60,000 bases of DNA from Zygnema cylindricum (GCA_037447655.1 JBBHKE010003364.1:406549-466548), one strand, 5' to 3'; shown: positions 9,681-21,270, numbered from the stretch's first letter. The notes: a model not told the origin generated them from the letters alone. Translations and numbers: made by a program.

Positions 9681-12600
9681 ATGGGGGGAGGAGAAGTCCA
9701 AGATAAGGATCTTCCGGGTGTCAGATTGGACGAGCAAGAGAGGCAGGAAGTGGTGGCCCAGGAGGGAGGGTCACAGGTGCTCGAGGGAGCACCCCTCTTT
9801 AGCTCACCTGTACACATAGAGCGTTTTCTTAAGGGAGAGATGCCCCCGGAGGTTGCGGTCGACACTCCTCTAACGCACCCAGAGGGGCGACTCTCTCCTC
9901 CACCTCCGCCTGTCTTTTCCCCCGAGAATTTCCCAACGTTATCCGAGTCAGTCAGAGGTAGGGCTTCGGAGAAGGCGGAGAGGCCGCCCTTATCCCCTAA
10001 AAGATGTAGAAAGGGGTTGGCCCACAAGGAAGCGGTCCCCGGTCACCTTCCCGAGATCGGTCGATAAACCCGATCTAAGGCACCGATAGCAAAAATGTAC
10101 ATAGATCCTGAGATCCTGGCCGATCCTAACCGGCCAGGTCGCAAAGAAATCTTAACCCTTCTTGATCTCCATGAGTTGAACGTTAAGAAAGAGTTGGTGC
10201 AGCGGGTAGCCAGGTCCGACCGAGCCAAAGTAGTACGCCAAGTGGGAGGTGTAGTGGAGATACTTAGCAGTTCGTCCGAGAGCGGCTCCTCAACCTCCGT
10301 ACCGGAGCAACAGCGGGGACCATCAACTTCAAACCAGCAACCCACCCCCTCTCAGGACACCGCAACTAGCAGGCCGGCTCACGGCGAGGCGATCCCTCGG
10401 ACACCGGCCGGGGAAGGGACCAGCAAGCGAGGGTTACCCGAGCCAAAGAAGGGGTAGAGGTTCAATTACGGGACCGCAAGGGCAGGTTTGCTCCCCGACC
10501 TAAAGCGGAGCCATTCTTCTCTTCCGATTCCACCTCTCGGAGCTCAAAGTCTCCATCAGCACTGGCGGTTCGACCATCTGAGGGGTTGTGGCGTTCTAGA
10601 CCCACCCATCCCGATGTTTCGGGTTTGGGGATTGCGGATCTCTCAGGGGTGGTGAGCACTACACAAAAACTGGTTGATATCTTGCGATCCCCGAGTCAGG
10701 CTACGGCGGGGGCTGGACCCGTCACCATCGATTGGGAAGCTCTTGAAAAAGAGAGGAAGAGGGCCCTCGAACAGGAATTGCTCCTCATAAAGGAGGCTAG
10801 ACGGATATCAGGAGGGATCCTTAGTGGACAGGTAGCTCCTCCTAGAGAGACAGGTACCTCTGCTGAAAGACAACCTACAGTGTAGACAACCCCTACGGAG
10901 ATGCAAGCTCCCGAGATTTCCTCAGAACTTAGACCGGAGTCTCCTCTTTAGCGGGAAAGGGCGGAAACAACAGGACCTAACAAACAGGGGATGGGTGCAG
11001 ATCTAACGGGTAACGTTGTAGCTGCCACCACTGAGCGTCCCACTTTTGTCTCAGTGGCTGGGTCTTCAACTCCGGAGGCCGTGGTGTTATTACAACCCGA
11101 CCGAAGACAACACATTTCCCTCTGACTTTATACTCCTCCACCATCACCACCTTAGGCATCCTCTCCTTCTCCATCCGTTTCTCCGGCTGCTATAGTCCGT
11201 GGGTCCCCGAGCCCACCTCTCTTACCATACAAATACCACGTCCCTGCCTACTCTCCTCCTCACCGTCGTTCTCCTGCCTCCAGCGAAGAAACACCTCCAC
11301 TAGAGGCCTCCAGAAGGCGTACAAGGAAACAGAAGCCTTTTGCTCGTAGCCCTCAGTCATCTCCATCTCCTTCTCCACCAATCCATAAAGGACCCGCGGT
11401 GGTCAAACCACTTCTCCAAATCCCCTCGGTGGAAACAGTACTACGGGAAGAACAAGCCTCTCCTGGGTATTGAGGAGCAGAATTTCAGACATCTTCCCCC
11501 AAGCTGATAGTCTCATCTTTCCCCAAAAACAAACCTAAGGGAAATACAAGTTTTTCCGCTAAATCACCACTAGCTACAACTTCCTCATTGGGGGGGGTGC
11601 CCATCTCTCGTCACGCAGCTCCTTCTACCGGAGAAAGAGGCGGCCTCGAGCCAGACGACGCAGATCAAGGGGTAATTTCACCGGTTCAGTTTGTCAGCCC
11701 AACTGGACCATCCTCTTCTCAGTTCACCAACCTTGCAGAGGAGGAAAAAGGAACGGGGGACGTAAGGAACTTTACGGGAGATAGTTCAAGAATCGCTTTC
11801 TCGGATTTTGAATTGCTGTGAAAATCTTTCACCCAGTCCGAAATCAACAAATATAGGGGCGGAGCCATTCCGGATGACTTCGAAACCACGCTTTTCCCCA
11901 TGATGGTAAATTATCTTGCTGGTGGCGCTTTGGCTAATTATAAGGAGCGACAACCTCTCTTGATGGCTCCCAGCATCAAAATTTCAGACCCTATCGTTGA
12001 TGAGGCAGTCTTGCAGGCGGAAGCAGACTTCGCTGCCGCTGCAGCCGCTCCTGTCACCGCCCTCTTCACAGAAGACATGAAACTGCAGGCACAAGGACGA
12101 GCCTATGTCGCTCAGCTACAGGCCATCCAAAAGGCCTGGGCAGCCACTCGGATGGTTGCAAACTCAACCCCCTTTACCACTCTTTTGATTGCTTGGAGAC
12201 TCCTTTACATCGATAGGAATGAATTCGCTATGAAGGAATTCACAGAATTCTGTTGCCAAAAGTGTGAAACACCCCAGACTCTTTTTAACAGATTGTCAAG
12301 CCTTTGTCAAAAGACCAAACTCTCAACCATTGATCTTTTGGCCATGGCAACTAAATATTTCATCGCCGTCGAAATTCGTTCAGACCGAGGGGGCAGGCAG
12401 CCCTCGATAATTGGATTGCGGGACAGGCCATCCAGGACGTAAATCTAACCGCCAAAGAAATCTCTCTAGCCGCTATGAAGCTTTAGGATCACTTTGTCCA
12501 CCGAGAGGCCCAGGAAAAGGCGGTAACCGGAAAAACCCGAGGGAACTTTGCAAGATTTGCCGGAGAAATGCCTCTTGAAAATGAAGAGTCGTCCGAACTC

Positions 12601-12945
12601 TTAGCTTTGCGGAAGCTCAAGGGGAAACAAGTGGCGTATAGCGGATCCAAACCTGCTATGGGGGCCGATGATCGTGTCTTCCTCTATAACTGTTTAAACT
12701 ATCAACAAAGAGGTCATGGATGGAAGCGATGCCCTCGGAAGCTCAATCTGGAATTAGCTCTTAAGCAGAAGGAATGGGAGAAGGAGAGAGCTGAAAGGAC
12801 AAAAAGGCAGCAAGAAAGGAAGCAAGGAGGAGGGTTAGACGATAAAACACCGGTTAACAAAGACAATTACCGGCCGACGCCACGATCTGAGACTGCAAAA
12901 AATGTCGCAAGCCCAGTTGCGACAGATAAAACTTCCAAAATTTGA
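9681..12945 (+). pseudogene. Gag of the methyltransferase element
   Basis: A long gag-like region read in three frame segments: 9681-10457 (one stop at 10065), about 10586-12400 (six stops) and about 12400-12945. The first 600 residues are rich in proline and serine (for example SPPPPPVFSPENFPTLSE and repeats of SPS/PPS near 11150-11400). The segment 11880-12440 is helical and alanine-rich and may be the capsid domain (FTTLLIAWRLLYIDRNEFAMKEF). A knuckle at about 12686-12728 reads C-L-N-Y-x4-H-x4-C, so its second cysteine is replaced by tyrosine. Role inferred from position upstream of protease; sequence family not recognised. Confidence 0.55.
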
Positions 12946-14683
12946 TGACGCGCAAATCTCCAATGAATTGAGGGGCAAACATACTACCGAGGCCTCCAAG
13001 TGTGAGGCTTGCGCTTTCATGGGTCACAAGGAAGGGCAGTGCTTCGGAAAGAATGGAGTTCCTAAAGAGATGATGCAATATGCACTGTTCACCGGAGAAG
13101 GTGAAACTGCCGTGAATCCTCCCCCGCTGCAGCTTCTTTACCCTTGGGGACGTCGCACCCCGGAGAACACAAAACGACCGCCAACAGGTCAAGCCCGATT
13201 AACCCCGGAGGTTATCATCCAACAGCAGAGCCAGCAAATGCCAGCCATGGCTGCAAAATTGGCAACGCTGCGATTAGGATCGCCCTCCAGGACTCCCGCT
13301 CTGACGGCAACCCATAAACTCCACCGGAGAAAACAGGAATTACTACAGAAGCTGGCGGAGCTTGAACAAGAAACTGCAGCGGGCGAAGACGATGACGAGG
13401 TGATGGGGTGGGACATGGAAGCTCCTCACGGACATCACGCACAGACCTTCCTTTCTGGAGCCTGGAATGTCGGTGTGGGGGACAATCGTAGGCAGCTCTG
13501 CAACTCAACCTTGGCGCAGCGAAGGGACCTGCAAAAGCTCGCTCCACGAGACCACAACAGGAACGCTAATGGACCTCTGTCCTTCACCCCTAAGGTCGTC
13601 ATCCTGAACGACAACATAGGTCTCGGGATAAAATCTACAAACCCACCTCCACCAGCAGCAAGGAAACTGCCTCCTGGATTCGAAAATTACAAGACAACTA
13701 AAACAAGCAAGATGGAGGAACAAGCAAAGGAGGAAGAGACGCGAGAAAACCAAGACTGGTTCGAAAAATATTTGGCGGAACGTCCGGAAGATAACACGCC
13801 AGAAATGCCGCCAGCGCTAGAATCCGACCACGAAAGTGAGGAAGCAAAGGGGGGGGAGAAGGAAAATCAACCGGTGGAACCAACAGATTCCTCTATTTCG
13901 TCGCCAAAAATTCAACTTCCTTCCTCCAAACCAGCAGTGATGTTAGTAAGGCATCTAATGCCCTACGCTCTCACTCACGTGAAAACACTGGCCTCTTCTC
14001 ATAACTTGCCGGAGGAAGTTCTCATCCAGGCCATCGGAGAGGAAATCCATTCAGGAGGGGAGAAACACCGCGCCGATCAGGCCAGATCCGTTTTTTGGTC
14101 AGCAGACCCAAAGACCCCTATGATGGATGGGGTCTACAAAATGTTATCTGTGGCGCTAATTCTCAACCAGACCGGGAATTTCAAACTCAACGGATACGGC
14201 GGGTATCAAGACGCATTTGTCGATACAGGAGCACTCTCAAATCTAATCACCACATTGGCTCTGCAGCAAATGCCTGAAGCACTCCGACCGGAAATCTTCC
14301 CCAGTGACATCTGCCTAAGTAGTGTTAGCAGTGGGAGCCAACCGGTACACCGAATAATCAAAGCTATGTTAATAGAGTTCGCTGGCGACGCACGTCAAAA
14401 GGTCCAAATTCAGCTTCCTTTATGGGTGGTGGAAGGTAAGCAGTTTGAGATTTTATTGGGAATGGCCACTTGGACAAGGGTGAATATGGGATTAAGTGTG
14501 TGGAAGGAGCTGTTTACTGTTCGGGATCTTGAGGATCCAGAAGGAGTCAAGGTGGTGGTTCCCTTGGATCTATGGAATAGGGGGAAAGATAATGCTCCCG
14601 TCGCAAAATGTTATCCCGTCTGTACCACCCACACACCCACGGAACTGCTCGCCAGCGCCACCGATATCGCAGACATAATATAG
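12902..14683 (+). pseudogene. Pol N-terminus: CCHC knuckle and aspartic protease (gypsy type)
   Basis: 593 open residues, the longest frame in the window. A good CCHC knuckle, CEACAFMGHKEGQC, lies near residues 33-46. A low-complexity, charged middle follows. The C-terminal third is a retroviral-type aspartic protease: AFVDTGALSNLI gives the D-T-G-A active site (about 14215-14250) and FEILLGMATW is the typical second conserved block. It overlaps the gag frame by 44 bp in the next frame, so pol may be reached by frameshifting or the overlap may be decay. The same frame continues into the methyltransferase with only nonsense changes (TAG at 14681, TAA at 14801). Confidence 0.75.
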
Positions 14684-14806
14684 CAATTCCCTATTTCGAA
14701 GCGGTGGGAAGAGGGATACCAGAACAGATTATTACAAATAACAAAAATTTGGCGGGAAGTGGACCAAGCCTTTACAACAGTTTTTGTGAAGGAAAAATAA
14801 CCTCGG

Positions 14807-15928
14807 TTGGAATCTTCGGAAGTTTCGCCCGAAAATCAAAAATTTAATCGACAAGTGGTGTCATTATCTATCGCGAATTCTGGACTCCGGATATTATCCC
14901 TATTTTCTGCAATTAGCTCGGACCTCGAAGCTGTCTTGAAAGCTGGGCATAAAGTGGAGTCATATGTGGCCGTGGAAATTTCACCAGATGCTCGGGCCGT
15001 CAGTGAATACCGACTACAACAACTCCACCAATTGTATTCCCAACAACTTTCGTTATCCGCCATCTGCAGATCTCACCGAAGTGTTCCGCAAAATATAGAC
15101 AATATCTTGAAGCCACATCTCGCTATGCTGGAGCGAGTGGATTTGGTGATTGCAGGGTGGCCATGTCAAGGATACTCTCTAGCCGAGAAAGGCGAGGGAC
15201 ATCAGGACAGCAGAAGTTGAACCTTCTTCCAGATGATCAAATTACTTTCCTGGCTGCAGCAGTCCCAAGACCAACCAGTGGGGTACGTTTTGGAGAATGT
15301 CCACCCGGGAGATGATAAGAGAAAACAAGTCGCAAATAGCTGGAATAATGTCAAGCAGATTCTAAGAGCTCCACTTGTTTTCGATGCGGCGCAACTGGGA
15401 TCCAGGGCTCACAGAGTTTGGGCATACTGGACCAATTTGATACCTCTGTCAGTCCTGAACCAGCTCTTACAGAACAACCAAACAGATCCCCAGATTACCC
15501 TGCAACAAATTTTAGGGGGAGGACGAATGGCCACTCCAATAACTAAGGCTGATCGTCCGCCGTTCTTCCACTGCAACCAACCAGGAGCACCACGGCTTGC
15601 AATGCCAACATTGGTTTCCTTCCCCAATAGCCATGCGTATCGAAAGGGAGCGGCCTGAATGATATTTGACAACGGAAGTGGAGTTTGGACAACGCCAACG
15701 GTGAAAAAACGAGAACAAGCCATGGGATTCCAACCTGATAGCACGGCGGCACCAGGTATTTTAGACCTCCAGCGGTGCAGCCTACTCTGACAAAGCATGG
15801 ATCTAAATGCAATAACGTGGGTGATAAAACATTCTCAGGCCTTCTCTAGCCTACAGTCTCCGCAATCGAGGAATCACTACCTTCAACCTCCAAAGTTGTT
15901 AGCGGTGCAAGCCCACTTGCAGCTTTAG
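14807..15928 (+). pseudogene. Cytosine-5 DNA methyltransferase domain within retrotransposon pol
   Basis: In the same frame as the protease. Motif I: LRILSLFSAISSDLEAVLKA followed by YVAVEISPDARAV (SAM binding). Motif IV: VIAGWPCQGYSL with the catalytic cysteine at 15164-15166. Motif VI: YVLENVHPG with the ENV triplet at 15293-15301. Motif VIII: LGSRAHRVWAYW. C-terminal motifs: FPNSHAY and TPTVKKREQAMGF, then AMDLNAITW. This is the motif order of C5 methyltransferases. Three in-frame TGA codons (15218, 15656, 15788) and a TAG at 15926 break it without shifting the frame. Enzymes of this class methylate cytosine in DNA; in charophyte and dinoflagellate retroelements such domains methylate CG. 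This copy is dead unless stops are read through. Confidence 0.85.
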
Positions 15929-17002
15929 GGGGGGGGGGAGGCAAGAAAACAGTTTTTATCATCAAAATTTTCAAGTCCCAGCATTTTACCGAAATTAAGG
16001 GATTCCTCAGTAGGGGGGAGCGGAGGCCCGGAAAGGGACAGCTTAGCGAAAGTTGTTAGCAGCAACATTCTAACGGGAGGAGATGAGATAGACCCGCAGG
16101 TAGGGATGGAATTCGATATCTCCCGCTGGGGTAGACCCGTGGAGGCCTGCGAAGCGGTGGAACGCGGAAAGATGGATTGGACGTTAGGGGAGCAGTTGGA
16201 CCCTCAGCGAAAGGCCTAGCTCTCTGACCTGTTGGAGAAGAACAAACAAGTGTTCTCCTGGTCAGATACCGACTTAGGCATCTACAAAGGAACCCCTATC
16301 CAAATCGATTTAATAGACGAGACGTCTACTGTTTGGCAGAAGCAGTACCTTCTCAGTTTCAAGGAAAAGGAGTACATCACGGCAAATGTACAAACTTTGG
16401 TAGAAGCAGGATTGGTGCAGGAAAGTACCGGACTCCATGGATTTGCGTCTCCAACCGTTCTCCCACCCAAGAAGGACTCATCTGGGAAAACGGTAGACTT
16501 TCGGATGTGTGGAGATTACCGGATGCTTAACACGTCAACTGTACCTGACCGATACCCAATGCCTACCCCGGAAGAGATTTTTGACTCGCTGGCCGGGGCC
16601 ACCATTTACTCCACACTAGACATGAAAAATGGGTTCCACCAGATCGCGATGGAGCCAAAGCACCGGGAAAGGACAGCTTTTTGGGCAGGGTCCAGGTTGT
16701 ATGAATGGCTTTACATGCCATTCGGGCTGAAGAATGCGCCAGCCAAATCCTAACGTGCCATGGACGAGGCTCTCCGGGGGATTGACTGTGCACGTGCTAT
16801 ATCGACGATGTTATTATCTTCTCGAAGACCTTCGAGGAACACTTGGAGCACATACAGATTGTACTCCGAGATCTCCAAGCAGCGGGCTTGAAATGTCACC
16901 TGGGTAAGGGAATTTTTGGGGTGCAAAAAATTATTTACCTGGGACACGAAGTTACACCCGGGACAGTGGGTTCCCATATGGTCAAAGTTGCAGGCTTTTA
17001 TG
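15929..17002 (+). pseudogene. Gypsy-type reverse transcriptase, truncated
   Basis: Continues the methyltransferase frame through a 100-residue spacer, a TAG at 16217 and then a clear Ty3/gypsy RT: NKQVFSWSDTDLG, LVEAGLVQESTG, FRMCGDYRMLNTSTVPDRYPMP, IYSTLDMKNGFHQIAM and YMPFGLKNAPA. A TAA at 16751 stands where the family has Q in FQRAM. A single-base loss near 16797 shifts the frame just before Y-I-D-D, the catalytic motif, after which LEHIQIVLRDLQAAGLKCHLGK and IIYLGHEVTP follow. The delta LTR at 17003 removes the rest, including RNase H and integrase. Confidence 0.85.
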
Positions 17003-17655
17003 TGAAATTCTATGGGCTCCATTGCCCACAGAATTCGCAGATCCAAAAGAAGGTAATCTAGACAGCGCCGACTCCAAGTTGATATAAACCCAAATGAATG
17101 ATCCCTTGACAATTAGAACCCCAATACACCTTCACCCTTGTGAAGAGAAGACCTTCTGTGTGCTCAGTTCCACCACATAATGCAAAGCTTGAATATGTGT
17201 TTTTGACAATATTCCCCACTTTGACTTTTACACTGAAAAAGTGCCCCCTTGGCACGCAAAGACTCTGATCGACTATAACCCTGTGTAGCTTGGACTCCCC
17301 TGAGTCCGCAGCAAAAAGAATCACTGAATTTGCTCACTCGAGCATTAAGTTATGGCTGGTCAAAGATGACCTTTATAGTTACAAGCTCTCTTAGAGAGAG
17401 GTACCTAAATATGACTAAGTCTTGGTCTGCCTACTCACGACTACCTACTACTAAACCCTAGTCCAATAAGAACACTATATAGTACAAAAAGGTACAATTG
17501 GAGATGTACTTATTGTACGGCCATTGTACGACATGGTCTACAAGGTGACACCTGTCAAATCGGGAGCCATGGTTCCTCCTCCCATCTTCTCCGGTATCTA
17601 ATAATGTGACGCCACGTGGCACCGCGTGATGCTATCTCCAAATGCCGCAAAAAGC
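17003..17655 (-). repeat. Delta-type LTR fragment
   Basis: Begins (plus strand) TGAAATTCTATGGGCTCC like the delta LTRs at 21271 and 36749, and follows them through the CTCTCTTAGAGAG hairpin near 17390, the GTAC-rich block and the G-box GCCACGTGGCACC near 17611. It breaks off at 17655 inside AAAAGCTCACTT, so the part that carries the tRNA-like module is missing. The 5 bases before it are TTATG; no matching duplication is visible on the other side. Confidence 0.8.
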
Positions 17656-18427
17656 TCACTTGTCTAAAAAGGAAAAAAAACCAGGTCGTAAAAAATCCCG
17701 CTCGCACATATTCGTCCGACAGCCGCGTTTCGACCGTGTGAATGTACGATTTGTGTACGATTTGTCAGATTTTGTACGGAGACCTATATAAGTGTAAGCA
17801 TGTTTGCGACCAACATTTTTTTTTTCAAATATCCAAATTACCATAACCAAACAATTAGAATGTATGATTTTTTCCAAAATTTTCAAATTCATAAATAACG
17901 TACACCGAGGTAATTATTTTTATACGCTAAAAAAACTTACACGCTAATAACGATTGGCGGTGTACTGTACTGCGCTATACATAATATTATATATTATACG
18001 TATTTGATTATAGTTCAACTGTTCAAATTAGTGTCTTTAACTTTTTACTTGCGAACTTCGTATTTTTGTTTTGCAAAGCTTAAAATAATGGCAGAAATGC
18101 ACATCAGTGGAACCAGAATTAAAAACCATAATTAAATGGCAGATTTTTGTTGATTACTCGCCACAGTTCAGGGTAAATTGGAATTTCAAGGAAGACATTT
18201 AACTAAAACGGACGTACAAGATTGATCGCATATACTGACAATGGACGGACACGATTCAACGTGCTCAAATCGGAACGTCAAATACACAGCGTTGGAAAAA
18301 TAGTTTTGAATCAATATCGTCGAAGTACCACTCTGCGTCGTTAATAAATCCAGTTCTGCACGACGTGAGAATGACGCCAAAAAGCTGCTACAGTAGTTTT
18401 GGTGTCTACGCCTTCTGTACCTCGATA
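17656..18427. other. Unassigned AT-rich DNA left of the hAT element
   Basis: 770 bp without coding signal. Repeated GTACGATTTGT words upstream of TATATAAG at about 17786 look like a core promoter, perhaps of a lost LTR. Nothing else recognised. It may be a remnant of the chromosome into which the elements jumped. Confidence 0.3.
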
Positions 18428-18435
18428 GTTTTTTC

Positions 18436-19333
18436 TAGTGTTGTGTATCGGTAAAAAAATTATCGCGATAACACCGATACCGATAGTTATCGGTTATCGA
18501 ACAGTCAGCGGTCCCGATATATTTGTACTTTTTGTACTTTCTGTCCAGAGTGCTTTCTGTCCGGTAAACTGAACGGTAAATTTACGAGAAATGTACGGTT
18601 TTTTACGGGAAATGTACGGAATTTGACGAAAAAATACGTTGCACTTTTGTTGTACTTTTTGGGCGGTTAACTGAACATAAATTTTACGGGAAAGTACGGA
18701 ATTGTACTGATAAACTGATTATCATGGAATTGTAAAAAGACGGCGGACACAAAGTACAACGGATGCAAAATAACATTATGCGCGCCGTCGGAATCGAACG
18801 GACAACATTGAATGAGAAAATACGAGCGGACGGTCAGCGTGAGCGCCAGCATCTCGAAATGGCTATTTTGGCGGCTTTTGCCAAAAAAGCTGACGGATTG
18901 ACACGTGGCAGGTTTCCAGTGGATCCCAAAAAATAAAGGGACGAAGCCACGGCGTCGGATGTGAAAGGTACATCGTTTTAACTGGAGCCGTACTAAAGCC
19001 GTACACATCTTATGCCGGTTACTGTACTTTCGGCTTGTACAAATGATCTGATTGGTAGGTACCTCAGGGGTTGTGAGTAGGGCGCTTCGGCGGAATAAGA
19101 CGTACAGTTGAGCGTACATGCCGTACAGCTATCTGTACGGCTCGTACAGTTATCGCCGATAGTTATCGTTATCGACATTATTGCCGATAAGTAGCCGATA
19201 TTATCGGCTACTTATCGGCTACTTATCGGCGATAAGACCGATAACGATATATCGTACCAATAAATCGTTTATCGGGTCACCGAAAAAAGGCCCATATCAG
19301 TTATTCGCAAATCCTTACCGATACACAACACTA
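18436..19333. mobile_element. hAT-like non-autonomous DNA transposon
   Basis: 898 bp with terminal inverted repeats TAGTGTTGTGTATCGGTAA (left) and its complement ending CACAACACTA (right), bounded by an exact 8-bp duplication GTTTTTTC (18428-18435 and 19334-19341). Eight-bp duplications and TAGTG/CAGTG ends are typical of hAT. Subterminal regions are packed with TATCGG/CCGATA words, plausible transposase binding sites. The interior has no transposase frame, so it must rely on an enzyme from elsewhere. Confidence 0.85.
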
Positions 19334-19341
19334 GTTTTTTC

Positions 19342-19734
19342 CATAGCACTTTTTTGCAATCGTTACTGCTGTGTATAACTTTAGTACGTAAAATACTCAA
19401 ATTTTATAAGGTTGGTAAACTCGTATTTTTCCTAAATTCAAATGAATACCGCATTTTCAAACTACGGTTAATACTTCACTTCGGCAATTTAGGGTACTTT
19501 CGCATGTAACCAAAACTTAGTCTTACTACTTTGTTTTTTAGCAAAGACTCTCCGTACAACTTTCAGAGCATTCGGATGTAAACGCAAATAACTTGTTACT
19601 TAAAAAAGTGACTTACGTAGACGTGTACGAAACAATGTGACAGATGAAGTGGTTCACAAAATGAGGCGAAACTTCCACTCGACTTCAATTTGAGGCATCT
19701 CTCCACACGCTATACAATTTTTGTGACTTCGTAA
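19342..19734. other. Unassigned DNA between hAT element and beta LTR
   Basis: 393 bp of AT-rich sequence with no coding signal or recognised repeat. It ends with CGTAA (19730-19734), a possible target duplication of the beta element starting at 19735 whose other copy cannot be checked because that element's 5' LTR is truncated. Confidence 0.3.
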
Positions 19735-20793
19735 TGAAACTCTGAGACCTCCATAGGTCCTCAGAAAAGACAGCTTGCAAGAAGCCTCTAGGATAACCCT
19801 GACCCCTTTGTGTTACAGCAATTATAACTGCCACCTTGGCAGACAAAAACTCTGACCACCTTCACCTCTGTGAAGGCAAGACTCCCCTAAGTCGATAGCA
19901 AAAAGAATCTCTGAATTTGCTCCCCTGAGCAGTAAGTTATGGAGGGTCAAAGTTGACCTTTTGTACAGAAGCTCTCTGGGAGAGAGGGTCATATCTACTA
20001 ATTTTTTCTAAGTCCTTTCTCTCTCACAGACTCTATCTACTGATGTACAAAGCCAATCAGATTACACTTCCGTACACAAAAGTACAGCTGCCGGTGTACT
20101 TTTTATACGGCCAATGTACGACATGCCTAAATATCGACACGTGGTACATCCGGATTTGCTCCCTTAATCCTCGGAGATGCCACGATCCAATATTATTCTG
20201 CCACGTGTCATCGGATGTGGCGATGACCATAAACTGGCGAAATCCTCTTCCGCCATCTCGACATTCATTCCAGTCGTCCGATTAAATGCACGTTTAATCG
20301 TACCCGTAATAAATACCTGCGCGGTATTCGTTTTGCTATCGAAAGAAATGCGCGGTACTTGTTTCATATCCGTACCGTAATCCGTACTTCTTCATAACAG
20401 GACCTATGTATTCCGTAAGCAGTTTCCGTTAAATAAAATATCCTACATGGTAACGTTTAAATAATTATCAAACCACATAGCATGTATCATTAGTTCTAGA
20501 CCTAACGGATAAGGTTATGGTCTACCGGTTGTCCGCCGGCCGGTAGGTACCAGGATCGAATCCTGGATGCATCACTAGTTCTTTTAGTAAATAAACTACC
20601 ATTAAATAAATCAACTAATTCATTTCCCGTAAACCTCTGGATAGCCTAGGTAGCCATGGCTGTAGCTTCCTCTCTAATTTCTCTGTGACTGCGACAAGTG
20701 TGGGAGTTGGAGAGAAAAGTTAGAGATAGACTGCCTCGGCTTCTTTCTATTTAGACCTAGAAAATACTTCAAAGAGAACCATCAATTTCTACA
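19735..20793 (-). repeat. 3' LTR, copia family beta copy 1
   Basis: 1059 bp, TGTAGAAATT...GAGTTTCA on the minus strand. Contains the antisense tRNA-like module (20495-20585), AGCCATGGCT near 20655, the G-box GCCACGTGTCAT near 20199, GTAC-rich sequence around 20070-20130 and the gag-type ATGGAG at its 3' end. A run CTCCCCTTA just right of it is the polypurine tract of the minus strand. Confidence 0.9.
20495..20585 (+). other. Antisense tRNA(Arg)-like module in beta LTR
   Basis: A box/D arm GACCTAACGGATAAGG (20498-20513), a 7-bp hairpin CTACCGG/CCGGTAG in the anticodon-arm position, a perfect T arm CCAGG-ATCGAAT-CCTGG with B box (20551-20565), and TTTT at 20582-20585. Orientation is opposite to the retroelement. 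This is the best-folding copy. Confidence 0.8.
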
Positions 20794-20806
20794 CTCCCCT
20801 TATTTT

Positions 20807-21270
20807 TTAGTCAATCTTTAATTTTAGACCACACTTCTCCCTACATAAAATTAGCTTAGTGTAAGGCACAGGTTTGGTCATCATATCTGCTACCATCTCG
20901 CTATCTGGTCGGTACTCTAAACTGAATATTTTGTTTTCAACTTTCTCTCTAACAAAGCTGAGTCTAATGTCCATGTGTTTGGCTTTAAAATGATGCTTAC
21001 GATTGGCAAAAATAGCTATTGCTGCCTCATTATTACAATAAATTTTTTGCACACCACTATTAAGGTGACCAAGCTCACCAAGCAAAGACCTGACCCACAT
21101 CATTTCTTTTACAGCAGGTCAAGAGGCCATATACTCAACCTGCATGGTGGACTGAGCAATAACCTTTTGATGTTTGCTACTAAAACAACAAGCCCCATCA
21201 TCCATATATAATACATATGCAGAAGTACATCTCCTCATCGGAGCTTCACCATAAATAGCATCACTCGAAG
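20807..21270 (-). pseudogene. Copia RNase H C-terminal part (beta copy 1)
   Basis: Reads WVRSLLGELGHLNSGVQKIYCNNEAAIAIFANRK, then HMDIRLSFVREKVENKIFSLEYRPDSEMVADMMTKPVP and the KLKID end. The usual CDNQ is CNNE here, so a catalytic aspartate of RNase H is lost. The upstream part (21105-21270) contains a stop. It is cut at 21270 by the delta composite and resumes at 37928. Confidence 0.85.

Larger units (their letters stand above)
8383..17002 (+). mobile_element. Ty3/gypsy-type element with a DNA methyltransferase in pol
   Basis: Plus-strand element inserted in the gamma copia RT. The left boundary is the switch from copia coding to TGTCAAGCTCG at 8383, possibly with a 5-bp duplication AGGTT (8378-8382); the far copy is not seen. 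The order is 5' LTR/leader, long proline-rich gag, a CCHC knuckle, protease, cytosine-5 DNA methyltransferase and gypsy-type RT. It is truncated at 17003 by a delta LTR, so RNase H, integrase and 3' LTR are absent. Decay is mainly by nonsense substitution. A methyltransferase inside retrotransposon pol has been reported in charophyte algae and dinoflagellates. Confidence 0.85.

Noticed and set aside
15656-15790. In-frame TGA codons of the methyltransferase as recoded selenocysteine or an alternative genetic code
   Set aside because: TAG and TAA stops also interrupt the same frame, and neighbouring copia genes use TGA as a broken stop too. Decay is the simpler reading.
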